64,000 bases of DNA from Pseudonocardia kunmingensis (GTDB lineage: Bacteria > Actinomycetota > Actinomycetes > Mycobacteriales > Pseudonocardiaceae). Numbering within the stretch: position 1 is the first letter of the stretch; every line of letters starts with the position of its first letter. The stretch is from assembly GCF_006716445.1 (NCBI RefSeq), contig NZ_VFPA01000001.1, positions 2,914,001 to 2,978,000 on the forward strand. The letters run 5' to 3'. Below are positions 1-6,744 of this stretch, one piece after another. The notes beneath the pieces were generated by a model. That model had not been told where the DNA came from, searched no databases, and saw only the letters and a program-made list of their open reading frames with translations. The translations under genes were made by a program, and so were the position numbers.

Positions 1-207
1 GTAGAACGCCGGGTCCCCGGAGGCCAGCAGGGCTTCCTTCTCGTCCAGCCGGCACATCAGCACGAGCCCACCCTCGGCCTCGCTGCGCAACCGCGCGAAG
101 CCCTTCCCCCGCACCTTCAGCGCCGGGGTGCCGTAGGAGGTCGACTCCTCGACCTCGGGCAGCCTGCGCGCGATCGCCACGACGTCCTGCCAGTCCATGC
201 CGGCCAT
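1..207 (-). CDS. MmcQ/YjbR-like protein (partial, C-terminus beyond window)
   Basis: The minus strand reads MAGMDWQDVVAIARRLPEVE followed by ESTSYGTPALKVRGKGFARL, and the frame is open to the window edge, so only about 69 N-terminal residues are visible. The 'LPEVEESTSYGTPALKV' pattern is typical of the YjbR/MmcQ fold (DUF419), small proteins with a CyaY-like fold and no settled reaction. ATG codons at 207 and 198 are both in frame; the outer one is used here. The family call rests on pattern recognition only. Confidence 0.7.
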   Translation of the reverse strand, partial: MAGMDWQDVVAIARRLPEVEESTSYGTPALKVRGKGFARLRSEAEGGLVLMCRLDEKEALLASGDPAFY

Positions 208-248
208 CCTGGCCCCCGGCGCACCGCGCCGTCGTGGACGAACCGGAG

Positions 249-1079
249 CTACCGGGTCCGCGGGGGTCTCAGCGGCGGCGCCTTCGCGATCACCACCGTG
301 CCGGCGAGCGCGGCGGCGAGCCCGAGCGCGAGCACCCACGCCCAGCCGGGCCGGACCGGGTCGCCGAGCAGCTGGATCCCGACCATGCCGGGCACGAGCA
401 CCTCGGTGACGGTGAAGACCGCCGTGACGGCGCCGACGTCACCGCGGCTGAGCGCTGCGGTGTAGCCCACCATGCCGACCAGCCAGAACCCGATCACCAA
501 GTACGTGGACGGCTGTCCGAGCAGCAGCCCGAGGTCGAACCCGTCCCCGGTCTGGACGTGCGCGGCCCGGACGGAGACGGCGCTGCCCCCGAAGCCGAGT
601 CCCGAGACGACCGCGAGCGGCCACGCGTGCTTGCCCTGCCGCAGCACCAGCACGGCCACCCCGAGCAGGAGCACTGACGCCAGCAGCACCACGTCGACGC
701 CGGGACGGTGCACCGGCGGCTGCTCGTTGCCCGCGCTGGCCGCCACCAACACCAGGCCCGCGAGGCACCCCGCGACGGCCAACCTGGTGGTCAGCGGCAG
801 CCGGGCGCCGATCATCCGGGCGCTGACCAACGCGGTGAGCGCGATCGTGCCGCCGATGACGGCCTGCACGGCGAACACGGGCAGCACCCGCAGCGCCATG
901 ACCGTGCACCCCCACGCGACGAGGTCCACGAGCATGCCGCCGAGGTAGCGGGGCTGCACGATCGCCGGTCGGGCGCGCGTGGCCCGCCGCGCGCCGTCGG
1001 CCTGCAGCAGAGCGCCGCAGCTGTTGAGGACCATCGCCACGGCGGCGAACAGGATCCCCACCAGCACGCCGTTCAGCAT
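249..1079 (-). CDS. DMT-superfamily-like integral membrane protein
   Basis: This 276-residue protein is almost wholly hydrophobic, with about nine predicted membrane helices. It begins MLNGVLVGILFAAVAMVLNS and has internal duplicated character (VLVLRQGKHAWPLAVVSGLG in the second half). This matches actinobacterial members of the drug/metabolite transporter superfamily, but no substrate can be assigned. The C-terminus is a short basic tail (PPLRPPRTR). The start is an ATG at 1079. It is co-oriented with the small membrane protein and the Hsp70-like gene upstream. Confidence 0.7.
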   Translation of the reverse strand: MLNGVLVGILFAAVAMVLNSCGALLQADGARRATRARPAIVQPRYLGGMLVDLVAWGCTVMALRVLPVFAVQAVIGGTIALTALVSARMIGARLPLTTRLAVAGCLAGLVLVAASAGNEQPPVHRPGVDVVLLASVLLLGVAVLVLRQGKHAWPLAVVSGLGFGGSAVSVRAAHVQTGDGFDLGLLLGQPSTYLVIGFWLVGMVGYTAALSRGDVGAVTAVFTVTEVLVPGMVGIQLLGDPVRPGWAWVLALGLAAALAGTVVIAKAPPLRPPRTR

Positions 1080-1115
1080 GCCCCACGGCCGACCGGGCCG
1101 CGCAGTTCGGTCGGG

Positions 1116-1397
1116 TCAGCCCTGGGGCCGCTGCTTCGAGGGGTCGAAGAACCCGCTCATCAGCCCACCCGGCAGCGCCGCCTCCGGATCCCAGCGCGCC
1201 GCGCGGTGCGCCTGCAGCTTCCGGCGCGGCGCCTCCGAGGCGCGCACGGCCAGCAGGACCCCCGTGGTGAAGACCAGCGCGGGCGTCCCGATCACGAGCA
1301 CCGCCCACCCGAAGTACCCGTAGGCGACCACGAGGGCCACCACTTCCATGGCGACGACCGTCGCCCCCAACCGCAGCACAGCGGTTCTCCCCTTCAC
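1116..1397 (-). CDS. small two-helix membrane protein, unknown function
   Basis: This 93-residue protein starts at GTG 1397. Two hydrophobic stretches (LGATVVAMEVVALVVAYGYF and AVLVIGTPALVFTTGVLLAV) are followed by a polar C-terminal half containing SEAPRRKLQAHRAARWDPEA. I do not recognise the family. It ends 36 bp before the start of the downstream transporter-like gene and begins 11 bp after the Hsp70-like stop, so it is probably co-transcribed with both. Confidence 0.55.
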   Translation of the reverse strand: MKGRTAVLRLGATVVAMEVVALVVAYGYFGWAVLVIGTPALVFTTGVLLAVRASEAPRRKLQAHRAARWDPEAALPGGLMSGFFDPSKQRPQG

Positions 1398-1408
1398 CTA
1401 CCGCGCCG

Positions 1409-3367
1409 TCACATCGGCGCCGTGACCTCGTCGGGTGCGACCGGCACATCACCGACAGTGCCGCCCCCGGCACCGTCCGCACCCGAAGCATTATCGCCGG
1501 AGCCGCCGCTTTCGTTATCCGCGCCGCCAGAGTCGGAGCCGGTGTCGTCCCCGGCGCCCCCGCCGTCGGAGCCCGCGTCGTCCGAGGGCTTCGTCGACGG
1601 CTTCGTGGAGGGCTTCGTCGTCGGCTCCTCGTCGGCGGGCGGGTCGTCCTCGCCGGTCGGCTCCGGAACGCTGCTCGTCGCGCCCGACGGCGGCGTCTCG
1701 GGCTCCTCCGGCGCGGAGCCGCCACTGCCCGAACCGCCGGAGCCGCCTCCGCTCGAGCCCTCCTCGGCGGGAGCGGAGTCGGTGGTGGGCGCAGCACCCT
1801 CGCCCCCGGCGTCCACGCCGGCACCGGTCGACGCCGTCGGCCAGAGGACGACCGCCATGACCACGGCCGCGACGGCCAGCACCGCGCCGACACCGATCAG
1901 CAGCCCGCTGGGCCTGCGCCGCGGTTCGGGTTCGGGCCCGTAGTCCCAGTCCGGTTCGGGGTCCACCGCCGGGCGTACCGGCGGCGGGGGCCCGACCCGG
2001 GTCAGCTCCGTGGTGGGGGGCTCGGGGTCGTCGTCGTACATGGCCGCGGGCGCGTACGGGGCGGGGCGGTTGCCCCCCGGGGGCGTGCCGCCCGCGGCGT
2101 ACGGCGCACCGGGACCGCCGCCGGCGTGGCGCCCACCCAGCTGCGGGCCCGCCCCGGGCCGCGGGGGACGCGCCGGTGGGGCACCCATGGCCGCCCCCGC
2201 GGCCGCGCCCGCCGCCGCACCCGCCGCCGCGGCCGGCACCGGCGGGATCGAGACGCCTGGCCACGACACGGTCGGCTTGGGCGAGACCGCGAGCGCGGCG
2301 CCCTTGGCGATGGCGTTCTTCGGGTCGGCGTCCACGGCGACCGGCCTGCCGAGCTGCTCGGAGACCAGCTGCCCGACGAGCGGGATCCGCGACGAGCCAC
2401 CGACCAGCAGCACGGCGGTGAGCTGTTCGGGCGCCAGACCCGCCGAGACCACCGCCGAGCGGAGCGCCGAGACGGTCTCCTCCACGTGCGGCCGGATCAT
2501 CGCCTCGAACTCGGTGCGGTGCAGGCGCACCGAGCCACGGGCGGCCGGCAGCATCACCGGGATCGACACCTCGGTGTCGCTGCTGAGCGCCTCCTTGGCC
2601 TCCGTGCAGTCGCGGCGCAGGCGCGCCACGGCCGACAGCACGGCGGGATCGGACTCGTCCAGCTGTGCGAACGCGTCCGGCATCCCCTCGAGCACGTGCT
2701 CGAACACGGCCTCGTCGAAGTCGATGCCGCCGAGGCGCTCGAGGCCCTGCGGCCTGCCGAGCAGCCCGAAACCGGCGGCACCACCCGGCGCCGAGGGCTC
2801 GCCCTTGCGCACGACGGCGGCGTCGAACGTGCCTCCGCCGAGGTCGTACACGGCGATCGTGGACCCGCCGCCGACCCGCTCGTTGGCGGCGTAGGACAGG
2901 GCCGCGGCCTGCGGCTCGGCGAGGAACGTGACCGTGAGGCCCTGCCCCGCGAGCGCCGCGCCGAGCAGGTCCTTCTTGTGCGATCCCCAGGCGGCGGGGT
3001 GCGTGACCGCGATCCGGTCGGCGGGCCCGCCCTCACGCTCGGCGACCCGGTCGACGACCCAGCGCACCAGCCGGGCCGAGAGCTCCTGGGGTGGCCATGG
3101 CCTGCCGGCGACCATCACCGGCGTCGGATCGCCGATGCGGCGCTTGAACTCGCGCACGACGCGGTCGAAGTCCGTGACGGCGCGGCGCTCGGCCGCCTCA
3201 CCGACCACGACCGACCCGTCCGGACCCACGAAGATCACCGACGGGACGGTGGCGCTCCGGCTACCGAGCGTCACGACTTCGGGCTCCACCCAGCGCCGGT
3301 CGGAGGACCGACACACTGCGGCAGCGGTGTACGTGGTGCCCAGATCGATCCCGAGCTGGTAGCTCAT
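1409..3367 (-). CDS. membrane-anchored Hsp70-like ATPase lacking a recognisable substrate-binding domain
   Basis: The 652-residue protein begins MSYQLGIDLGTTYTAAAV (phosphate-1 motif). VYDLGGGTFDAAVV (phosphate 2) and LLVGGSSRIPLVGQLV (adenosine motif) complete an Hsp70/actin ATPase domain of about 370 residues. After this there is no beta-sandwich substrate domain. Instead come an Ala/Pro/Gly-rich linker, a basic RRR stop and one membrane helix at about residues 489-512 (LLIGVGAVLAVAAVVMAVVL). The last 140 residues are Gly/Ser/Asp/Glu-rich with a TKPS repeat and would lie outside the cell. The open frame extends upstream, but ATG 3367 is chosen because the Hsp70 fold begins there. It is divergent from the first IniB-like gene and shares a 267-bp control region with it. 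Confidence 0.85.
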   Translation of the reverse strand: MSYQLGIDLGTTYTAAAVCRSSDRRWVEPEVVTLGSRSATVPSVIFVGPDGSVVVGEAAERRAVTDFDRVVREFKRRIGDPTPVMVAGRPWPPQELSARLVRWVVDRVAEREGGPADRIAVTHPAAWGSHKKDLLGAALAGQGLTVTFLAEPQAAALSYAANERVGGGSTIAVYDLGGGTFDAAVVRKGEPSAPGGAAGFGLLGRPQGLERLGGIDFDEAVFEHVLEGMPDAFAQLDESDPAVLSAVARLRRDCTEAKEALSSDTEVSIPVMLPAARGSVRLHRTEFEAMIRPHVEETVSALRSAVVSAGLAPEQLTAVLLVGGSSRIPLVGQLVSEQLGRPVAVDADPKNAIAKGAALAVSPKPTVSWPGVSIPPVPAAAAGAAAGAAAGAAMGAPPARPPRPGAGPQLGGRHAGGGPGAPYAAGGTPPGGNRPAPYAPAAMYDDDPEPPTTELTRVGPPPPVRPAVDPEPDWDYGPEPEPRRRPSGLLIGVGAVLAVAAVVMAVVLWPTASTGAGVDAGGEGAAPTTDSAPAEEGSSGGGSGGSGSGGSAPEEPETPPSGATSSVPEPTGEDDPPADEEPTTKPSTKPSTKPSDDAGSDGGGAGDDTGSDSGGADNESGGSGDNASGADGAGGGTVGDVPVAPDEVTAPM

Positions 3368-3634
3368 GGCCTTCCCCTCACCCCCGGCAGTCGGCCTGCA
3401 GGCCACCCCCCACCCTCGCATCGCGCCATCTCGGCCCGTCGTCAGCCCCCCTTACGGCGGTACCGAAGCGATCTTGGACCCCCCTCAATCCCCCTATCGG
3501 GTGCCCCCACGCATCCCCGAACGGGCCTTCCCGCAACCCTGTGCGATCCCCGATGGCCCCCCGGCCCCATCCCCCTAACTTCTGTTGCAGCGCGGCCCAC
3601 CCAGCCGCACACACCGACTGAGGGGATCAACGAG
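3368..3634. promoter_or_regulatory. divergent control region between Hsp70-like gene and first IniB-like gene
   Basis: This 267-bp C-rich region holds several ATCCCC-type boxes: 3488 (ATCCCCCTATCGGG), 3513 (ATCCCCGAACGGG), 3546 (ATCCCCGATGGCC) and 3569 (ATCCCCCTAAC). The 3513 and 3546 boxes are exactly 33 bp apart. The same ATCCCCGATGGCC core recurs upstream of the other two IniB-like genes. The likely ribosome site of the rightward gene is the GAGGGG at 3620-3625. No clear -35/-10 pair is seen. Confidence 0.5.
3546..3558 (+). promoter_or_regulatory. shared ini box ATCCCCGATGGCC, copy 1
   Basis: The box lies 77 bp upstream of the first IniB-like ATG. It is identical to copy 2 at 4596 and differs at one position from copy 3 at 5637. 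A weaker ATCCCC box lies 33 bp further upstream (3513). Placement before all three paralogues suggests a binding site for a common activator, plausibly the IniR-like protein at 10182-12854; that link is inference. Confidence 0.45.
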
Positions 3635-4486
3635 ATGGCTGACATGACCCTGCTGGAGTTCCTGCGGAGCCTCATCTGGAACGAGGAGGCCCGCGAGGAC
3701 TTCGCCGAGAACCCGGAGAAGGCGCTCGACGACGCCGGCCTCGGGCACCTGAGCTCCGACGACGTGCACGACGCCCTGGTCCTCATGCAGGAGGACAACC
3801 AGGACGCCAGCTTCGACCGCAACTACGACACCGGCGGCAACGACATCCACATCGCCGCGCCGGAGCCGGTGAACCACGACGGCGACGACTCCGAGTCGGC
3901 CGTGGAGTACATCAACCGCTACATCACCAACAACTACGTCGACGACCGCGACACCATCACCGACAACTCGATCAACCAGCAGATCGACACCGGCGGCGGC
4001 GACTTCGACCAGGACATCGACATCGACTCGACGGTCGCGTCGGGCGACGGCGCGGTGGCCGCGGGCGACGACATCGAGGACTCCGAGATCGTGACCGGCG
4101 ACGACAACACCATCGGCGACGGCAATGTGAACGGTGACGGCAACATCACCGGCGACGGCAACGACGCGGTGATCGGCGACGGCAACACCTCGAGCTTCGG
4201 TGACGGCGACGCCACCTCCGCGGAGATCGACGGTGACGTCAGCGTCGACGACGGCGGCTCGTTCGCCATCGGCGGCGACTCGTCGGTGGACAACACCGAC
4301 AACTCCGTCGAGGACTCCTTCAACGACAACAGCGACAACTCGGTCGAGGACTCGTTCAACGACAACAGCGAGACCACCGACAACAGCGACTACTCGACCG
4401 AGGACTCGTACAACGACAACAGCGAGTCCACCGAGGACAGCAACAACGAGATCGACCACGACCACACGGTCGAGATCCAGGCCTGA
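3635..4486 (+). CDS. IniB N-terminal domain protein with Asp/Asn-rich repeat tail (paralogue 1)
   Basis: The 283-residue protein starts MADMTLLEFLRSLIWNEEAR. Its first 60 residues form the helical IniB N-terminal domain (NPEKALDDAGLGHLSSDDVH, then ALVLMQEDNQDASFDRNY). The remainder is extremely acidic and repetitive: about six hexapeptide-like GDGNxx units (GDDNTIGDGNVNGDGNIT), then roughly 12-15-residue repeats of DNSVEDSFNDNS. Such periodicity suggests a beta-solenoid or a Ca2+-binding rod, but no structure is established. There is no signal peptide or membrane helix. The start ATG has GAGGGG about 10 bp upstream; the longer open frame upstream is an artefact of composition. The same length and near-identical repeat DNA recur in 5735-6586. 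Confidence 0.8.
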   Translation: MADMTLLEFLRSLIWNEEAREDFAENPEKALDDAGLGHLSSDDVHDALVLMQEDNQDASFDRNYDTGGNDIHIAAPEPVNHDGDDSESAVEYINRYITNNYVDDRDTITDNSINQQIDTGGGDFDQDIDIDSTVASGDGAVAAGDDIEDSEIVTGDDNTIGDGNVNGDGNITGDGNDAVIGDGNTSSFGDGDATSAEIDGDVSVDDGGSFAIGGDSSVDNTDNSVEDSFNDNSDNSVEDSFNDNSETTDNSDYSTEDSYNDNSESTEDSNNEIDHDHTVEIQA

Positions 4487-4499
4487 CCCACGCATTCCC

Positions 4500-4538
4500 G
4501 AGGGCCCCGTCGCCGGTCGCACCGGCGGCGGGGCCCTC
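4500..4538 (+). terminator. hairpin terminator after first IniB-like gene
   Basis: Inverted arms at 4500-4517 (GAGGGCCCCGTCGCCGGT) and 4521-4538 pair over 18 bp with one mismatch and a 3-nt loop, 14 bp after the stop. There is no T-run. It would separate the first IniB-like transcript from the second gene, which has its own upstream box. Confidence 0.7.
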
Positions 4539-4595
4539 GTTCGCCATGCCCCGGGGGGATCGATCCCCTAACGCCGGTACGGGGGACGGTGCCGC

Positions 4596-4608
4596 ATCCC
4601 CGATGGCC
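4596..4608 (+). promoter_or_regulatory. shared ini box ATCCCCGATGGCC, copy 2
   Basis: This box is an exact match to copy 1 at 3546 and lies 57 bp upstream of the second IniB-like start. An ATCCCC box at 4563 lies 33 bp upstream, the same spacing as at copy 1. Confidence 0.45.
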
Positions 4609-4664
4609 ACCGCCCGATCCGGACATACCGTTGTCGGACCACACGAGCACCGGAGACGACCCCG

Positions 4665-5300
4665 ATGGCCGAGACGCTGTCCCTGATGGAGTTCCTGCAG
4701 GCGCTGCACGCCGACGCCGAGCTGCGCAGCTCCTTCGGACGCGACCCCCAGGGCACCCTCGCCGGCCACGGCCTCGCCGACCTGAGCCCGGCCGACGTGC
4801 ACGACGCGCTCGTGCTCGTGCAGGACAACCAGACCGTCGACTTCGCCCTCGACTCCGCCCCGCCGCCCCCGCCGCCCGCGGGTGACGGCCACGAGGCCGC
4901 CGTCGAGTACCTGGCCCGCTACCTCGACGGTTCCCCGCCCGCGGTCCAGGACGTGGCGTGGACCGACGTCGACCCGGATGCCGCCGCCCCCGTCGCCGTC
5001 CCCGACACGCCGTTCGACGCGTTCGGGGCGGACGAGGACCTCGGCTACGGCGCGGGCGCGGTCACCTCGCCCGGCGACCCCGCCGGATGGGACCCCGCCC
5101 TCGACGACCCGGGCGCCGCCGGCCCCGCACCGGCGGACGGCTTCGACCTCGGTGGGTACGACGATCCCGACGCATCGGGCGTCGGCCCCGGCATCGCCGA
5201 GCTCGACCTGGAGCTCGCCGACCTCGACGCCGACCTCGACGCCGCCGACCCGGACGGCCCCGACGAGGACCCCGGCCCGGCGCTGTCCGGCGGGGCGTGA
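4665..5300 (+). CDS. IniB N-terminal domain protein, divergent tail (paralogue 2)
   Basis: The 211-residue protein starts MAETLSLMEFLQALHADAEL. It shares the IniB N-terminal helical domain (GLADLSPADVHDALVLVQDN) with its neighbours but not their Asn/Asp repeats. After a PPPPPPP linker (about residue 65) the tail is Ala/Asp/Pro/Gly-rich and acidic, ending in a D-L-A-D-L-D-A-D-L-D-A-A pattern. It has no signal peptide and no membrane segment. The hairpin before it and the ini box upstream suggest its own transcript within the locus. Confidence 0.75.
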   Translation: MAETLSLMEFLQALHADAELRSSFGRDPQGTLAGHGLADLSPADVHDALVLVQDNQTVDFALDSAPPPPPPAGDGHEAAVEYLARYLDGSPPAVQDVAWTDVDPDAAAPVAVPDTPFDAFGADEDLGYGAGAVTSPGDPAGWDPALDDPGAAGPAPADGFDLGGYDDPDASGVGPGIAELDLELADLDADLDAADPDGPDEDPGPALSGGA

Positions 5301-5550
5301 CGCGGACGCTCCGCGCCGCAGCACCCCGCGGTCCGACGGGGACCGCCACCTGACCGGTCCGGGAAGCACGTCACCGCTGCCCGCGCAGCCATCCCATGCG
5401 GCGCGCTCCGATCCCCTTGGCTCGATCGTTCCGGCTCGCGCACCAGCGCGGGCGGCACCACAACAGCGTGCGGATCGGACCGATCACCGCGATCCGGCCC
5501 GGCGGGCGGGCCCGGCGCGCTGTTCGACCGCGCGAGAGCCCGGAACCCCC

Positions 5551-5581
5551 GGTCAGGGGGTTGGGACCGGACCCCCTGACC
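5551..5581 (+). terminator. perfect 11-bp stem hairpin, probable terminator
   Basis: GGTCAGGGGGT at 5551-5561 pairs perfectly with ACCCCCTGACC at 5571-5581 around a 9-nt loop. It lies 250 bp after the second IniB-like stop and about 150 bp before the third IniB-like start, so it could equally be an operator. Confidence 0.4.
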
Positions 5582-5636
5582 CCCTACGATCCGGTGCTCC
5601 GATCCCCGTAGGGGCCGTCATCCAGGACTCTGGCCT

Positions 5637-5649
5637 TTCCCCGATGGCC
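5637..5649 (+). promoter_or_regulatory. shared ini box TTCCCCGATGGCC, copy 3
   Basis: It matches copies 1 and 2 at 12 of 13 bases and lies 86 bp upstream of the third IniB-like ATG. An ATCCCC box is 35 bp upstream (5602). Confidence 0.42.
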
Positions 5650-5734
5650 GCGGCGGTCGATCGCCATAGCGTTCTCCCCAACGCCGGATCACCCGGCACC
5701 GGTACTCCCCACCGATCCAGGAGATGGGCCTTCC

Positions 5735-6586
5735 ATGACGAACTCGACCACGCTGATCGAGCTGCTCCTCAGCATCCTGCGGGACCCGAGCGCACTCGAC
5801 GCCTACCGCGACGACCCCGACGGCTTCCTCGCCTCGTGCGGTGACATCTCGCCCGAGGACGTCCGCGAGGCGCTGGTGCTGCTCGAGGACAACCAGGACG
5901 CGAGCTTCGACCGCGACTACAACACCGGCGGCAACAACATCCACGTCCCGCCGCCGCCGCCCGCCCCGGAGCCCGAGCCCGGCGAGAGCGACCACGAGGC
6001 CGCGGTCAAGTACCTGAACACCTACATCACCAACAACCACATCGACGACCGCGACACCATCACCGACAACTCGGTCAACCAGCAGATCGACACCGGTGGC
6101 GGCGACTTCGACCAGGACATCGACATCGACTCCACGGTGGCCTCCGGCGACGGCTCCGTCGCGGCGGGCGACGACATCGAGGACTCGGAGATCGTCACCG
6201 GCGACGACAACGTCGTCGGGGACGACAACGTCAAGGGCGACGGCAACATCACCGGCGACGACAACGAGGCCGTGATCGGCGACGACAACACCACGAGCTT
6301 CGGCGACGGCGACGCCACCTCCGCGGAGATCGACGGCGACGTCAGCGTCGACGACGGCGGCTCGCTGGCCGTGGGCGGCGGCTCGACGGTGGACAACACC
6401 GACAACTCCGTCGAGGACTCCTTCAACGACAACAGCGACAACTCGACCGAGGACTCGTTCAACGACAACAGCGAGACCACCGACAACAGCGACTACTCGG
6501 TCGAGGACTCGTTCAACGACAACAGCGAGACCACCGACAACAGCAACAACGAGACCGAGGAGTCCCTCCACACCCAGGTCATGTGA
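5735..6586 (+). CDS. IniB N-terminal domain protein with Asp/Asn-rich repeat tail (paralogue 3)
   Basis: The 283-residue protein starts MTNSTTLIELLLSILRDPSA and carries the IniB N-terminal domain (ISPEDVREALVLLEDNQDAS), then a proline linker (PPPPPAPEPEPGES). From about residue 90 it is almost identical to paralogue 1: the stretch around DTITDNSVNQQIDTGGG, the GDDN/GDGN hexapeptide run, then DNSVEDSFNDNS-type repeats (one more complete unit than paralogue 1). The head has diverged while the repeat body has not. This indicates a duplication with selection or gene conversion acting on the repeats. The C-terminus (TEESLHTQVM) differs from paralogue 1. Confidence 0.8.
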   Translation: MTNSTTLIELLLSILRDPSALDAYRDDPDGFLASCGDISPEDVREALVLLEDNQDASFDRDYNTGGNNIHVPPPPPAPEPEPGESDHEAAVKYLNTYITNNHIDDRDTITDNSVNQQIDTGGGDFDQDIDIDSTVASGDGSVAAGDDIEDSEIVTGDDNVVGDDNVKGDGNITGDDNEAVIGDDNTTSFGDGDATSAEIDGDVSVDDGGSLAVGGGSTVDNTDNSVEDSFNDNSDNSTEDSFNDNSETTDNSDYSVEDSFNDNSETTDNSNNETEESLHTQVM

Positions 6587-6643
6587 CCGTCACGGGTCGC
6601 AGCGCCGGAAGTCCGGCGTTGTAGCCTGCCGGGTGATGAGCTG

Positions 6644-6687
6644 CCGGCCCCGCCACCGTCCGGGACACCCCGACGTGGCGGGGCCGG
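6644..6687 (+). terminator. hairpin between third IniB-like gene and IniA-like gene
   Basis: CCGGCCCCGCCAC (6644-6656) pairs perfectly with GTGGCGGGGCCGG (6675-6687) around an 18-nt loop. A smaller hairpin, CGCCGGA/TCCGGCG at 6603-6618, precedes it. Either may end the repeat-protein transcript or attenuate read-through into the GTPase genes, which would allow different expression levels. Confidence 0.6.
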
Positions 6688-6744
6688 TGTCATGACCGAG
6701 TCCGTTCCGTAGCACCGATCGAACTTGAGGGAGGCGGGGACGAC

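Larger units (their letters stand above)
5301..5734. other. 434-bp intergenic region before third IniB-like gene
   Basis: I see no supportable gene here. It contains a hairpin with perfect 11-bp arms GGTCAGGGGGT (5551-5561) and ACCCCCTGACC (5571-5581). It also contains an ATCCCC box at 5602 and a TTCCCCGATGGCC box at 5637-5649, 35 bp apart, plus GGAG/GAGATGGG-type purine tracts just before the ATG at 5735. The hairpin may end the second IniB-like transcript; the boxes look like the promoter region of the third gene. Confidence 0.5.

Noticed and set aside
3575..4522. Long minus-strand open frame opposite the first IniB-like gene
   Set aside because: It is Val/Asp-rich antisense of a GAC/AAC-rich repeat gene; no ribosome site or family. 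The same holds for 5618-6571.
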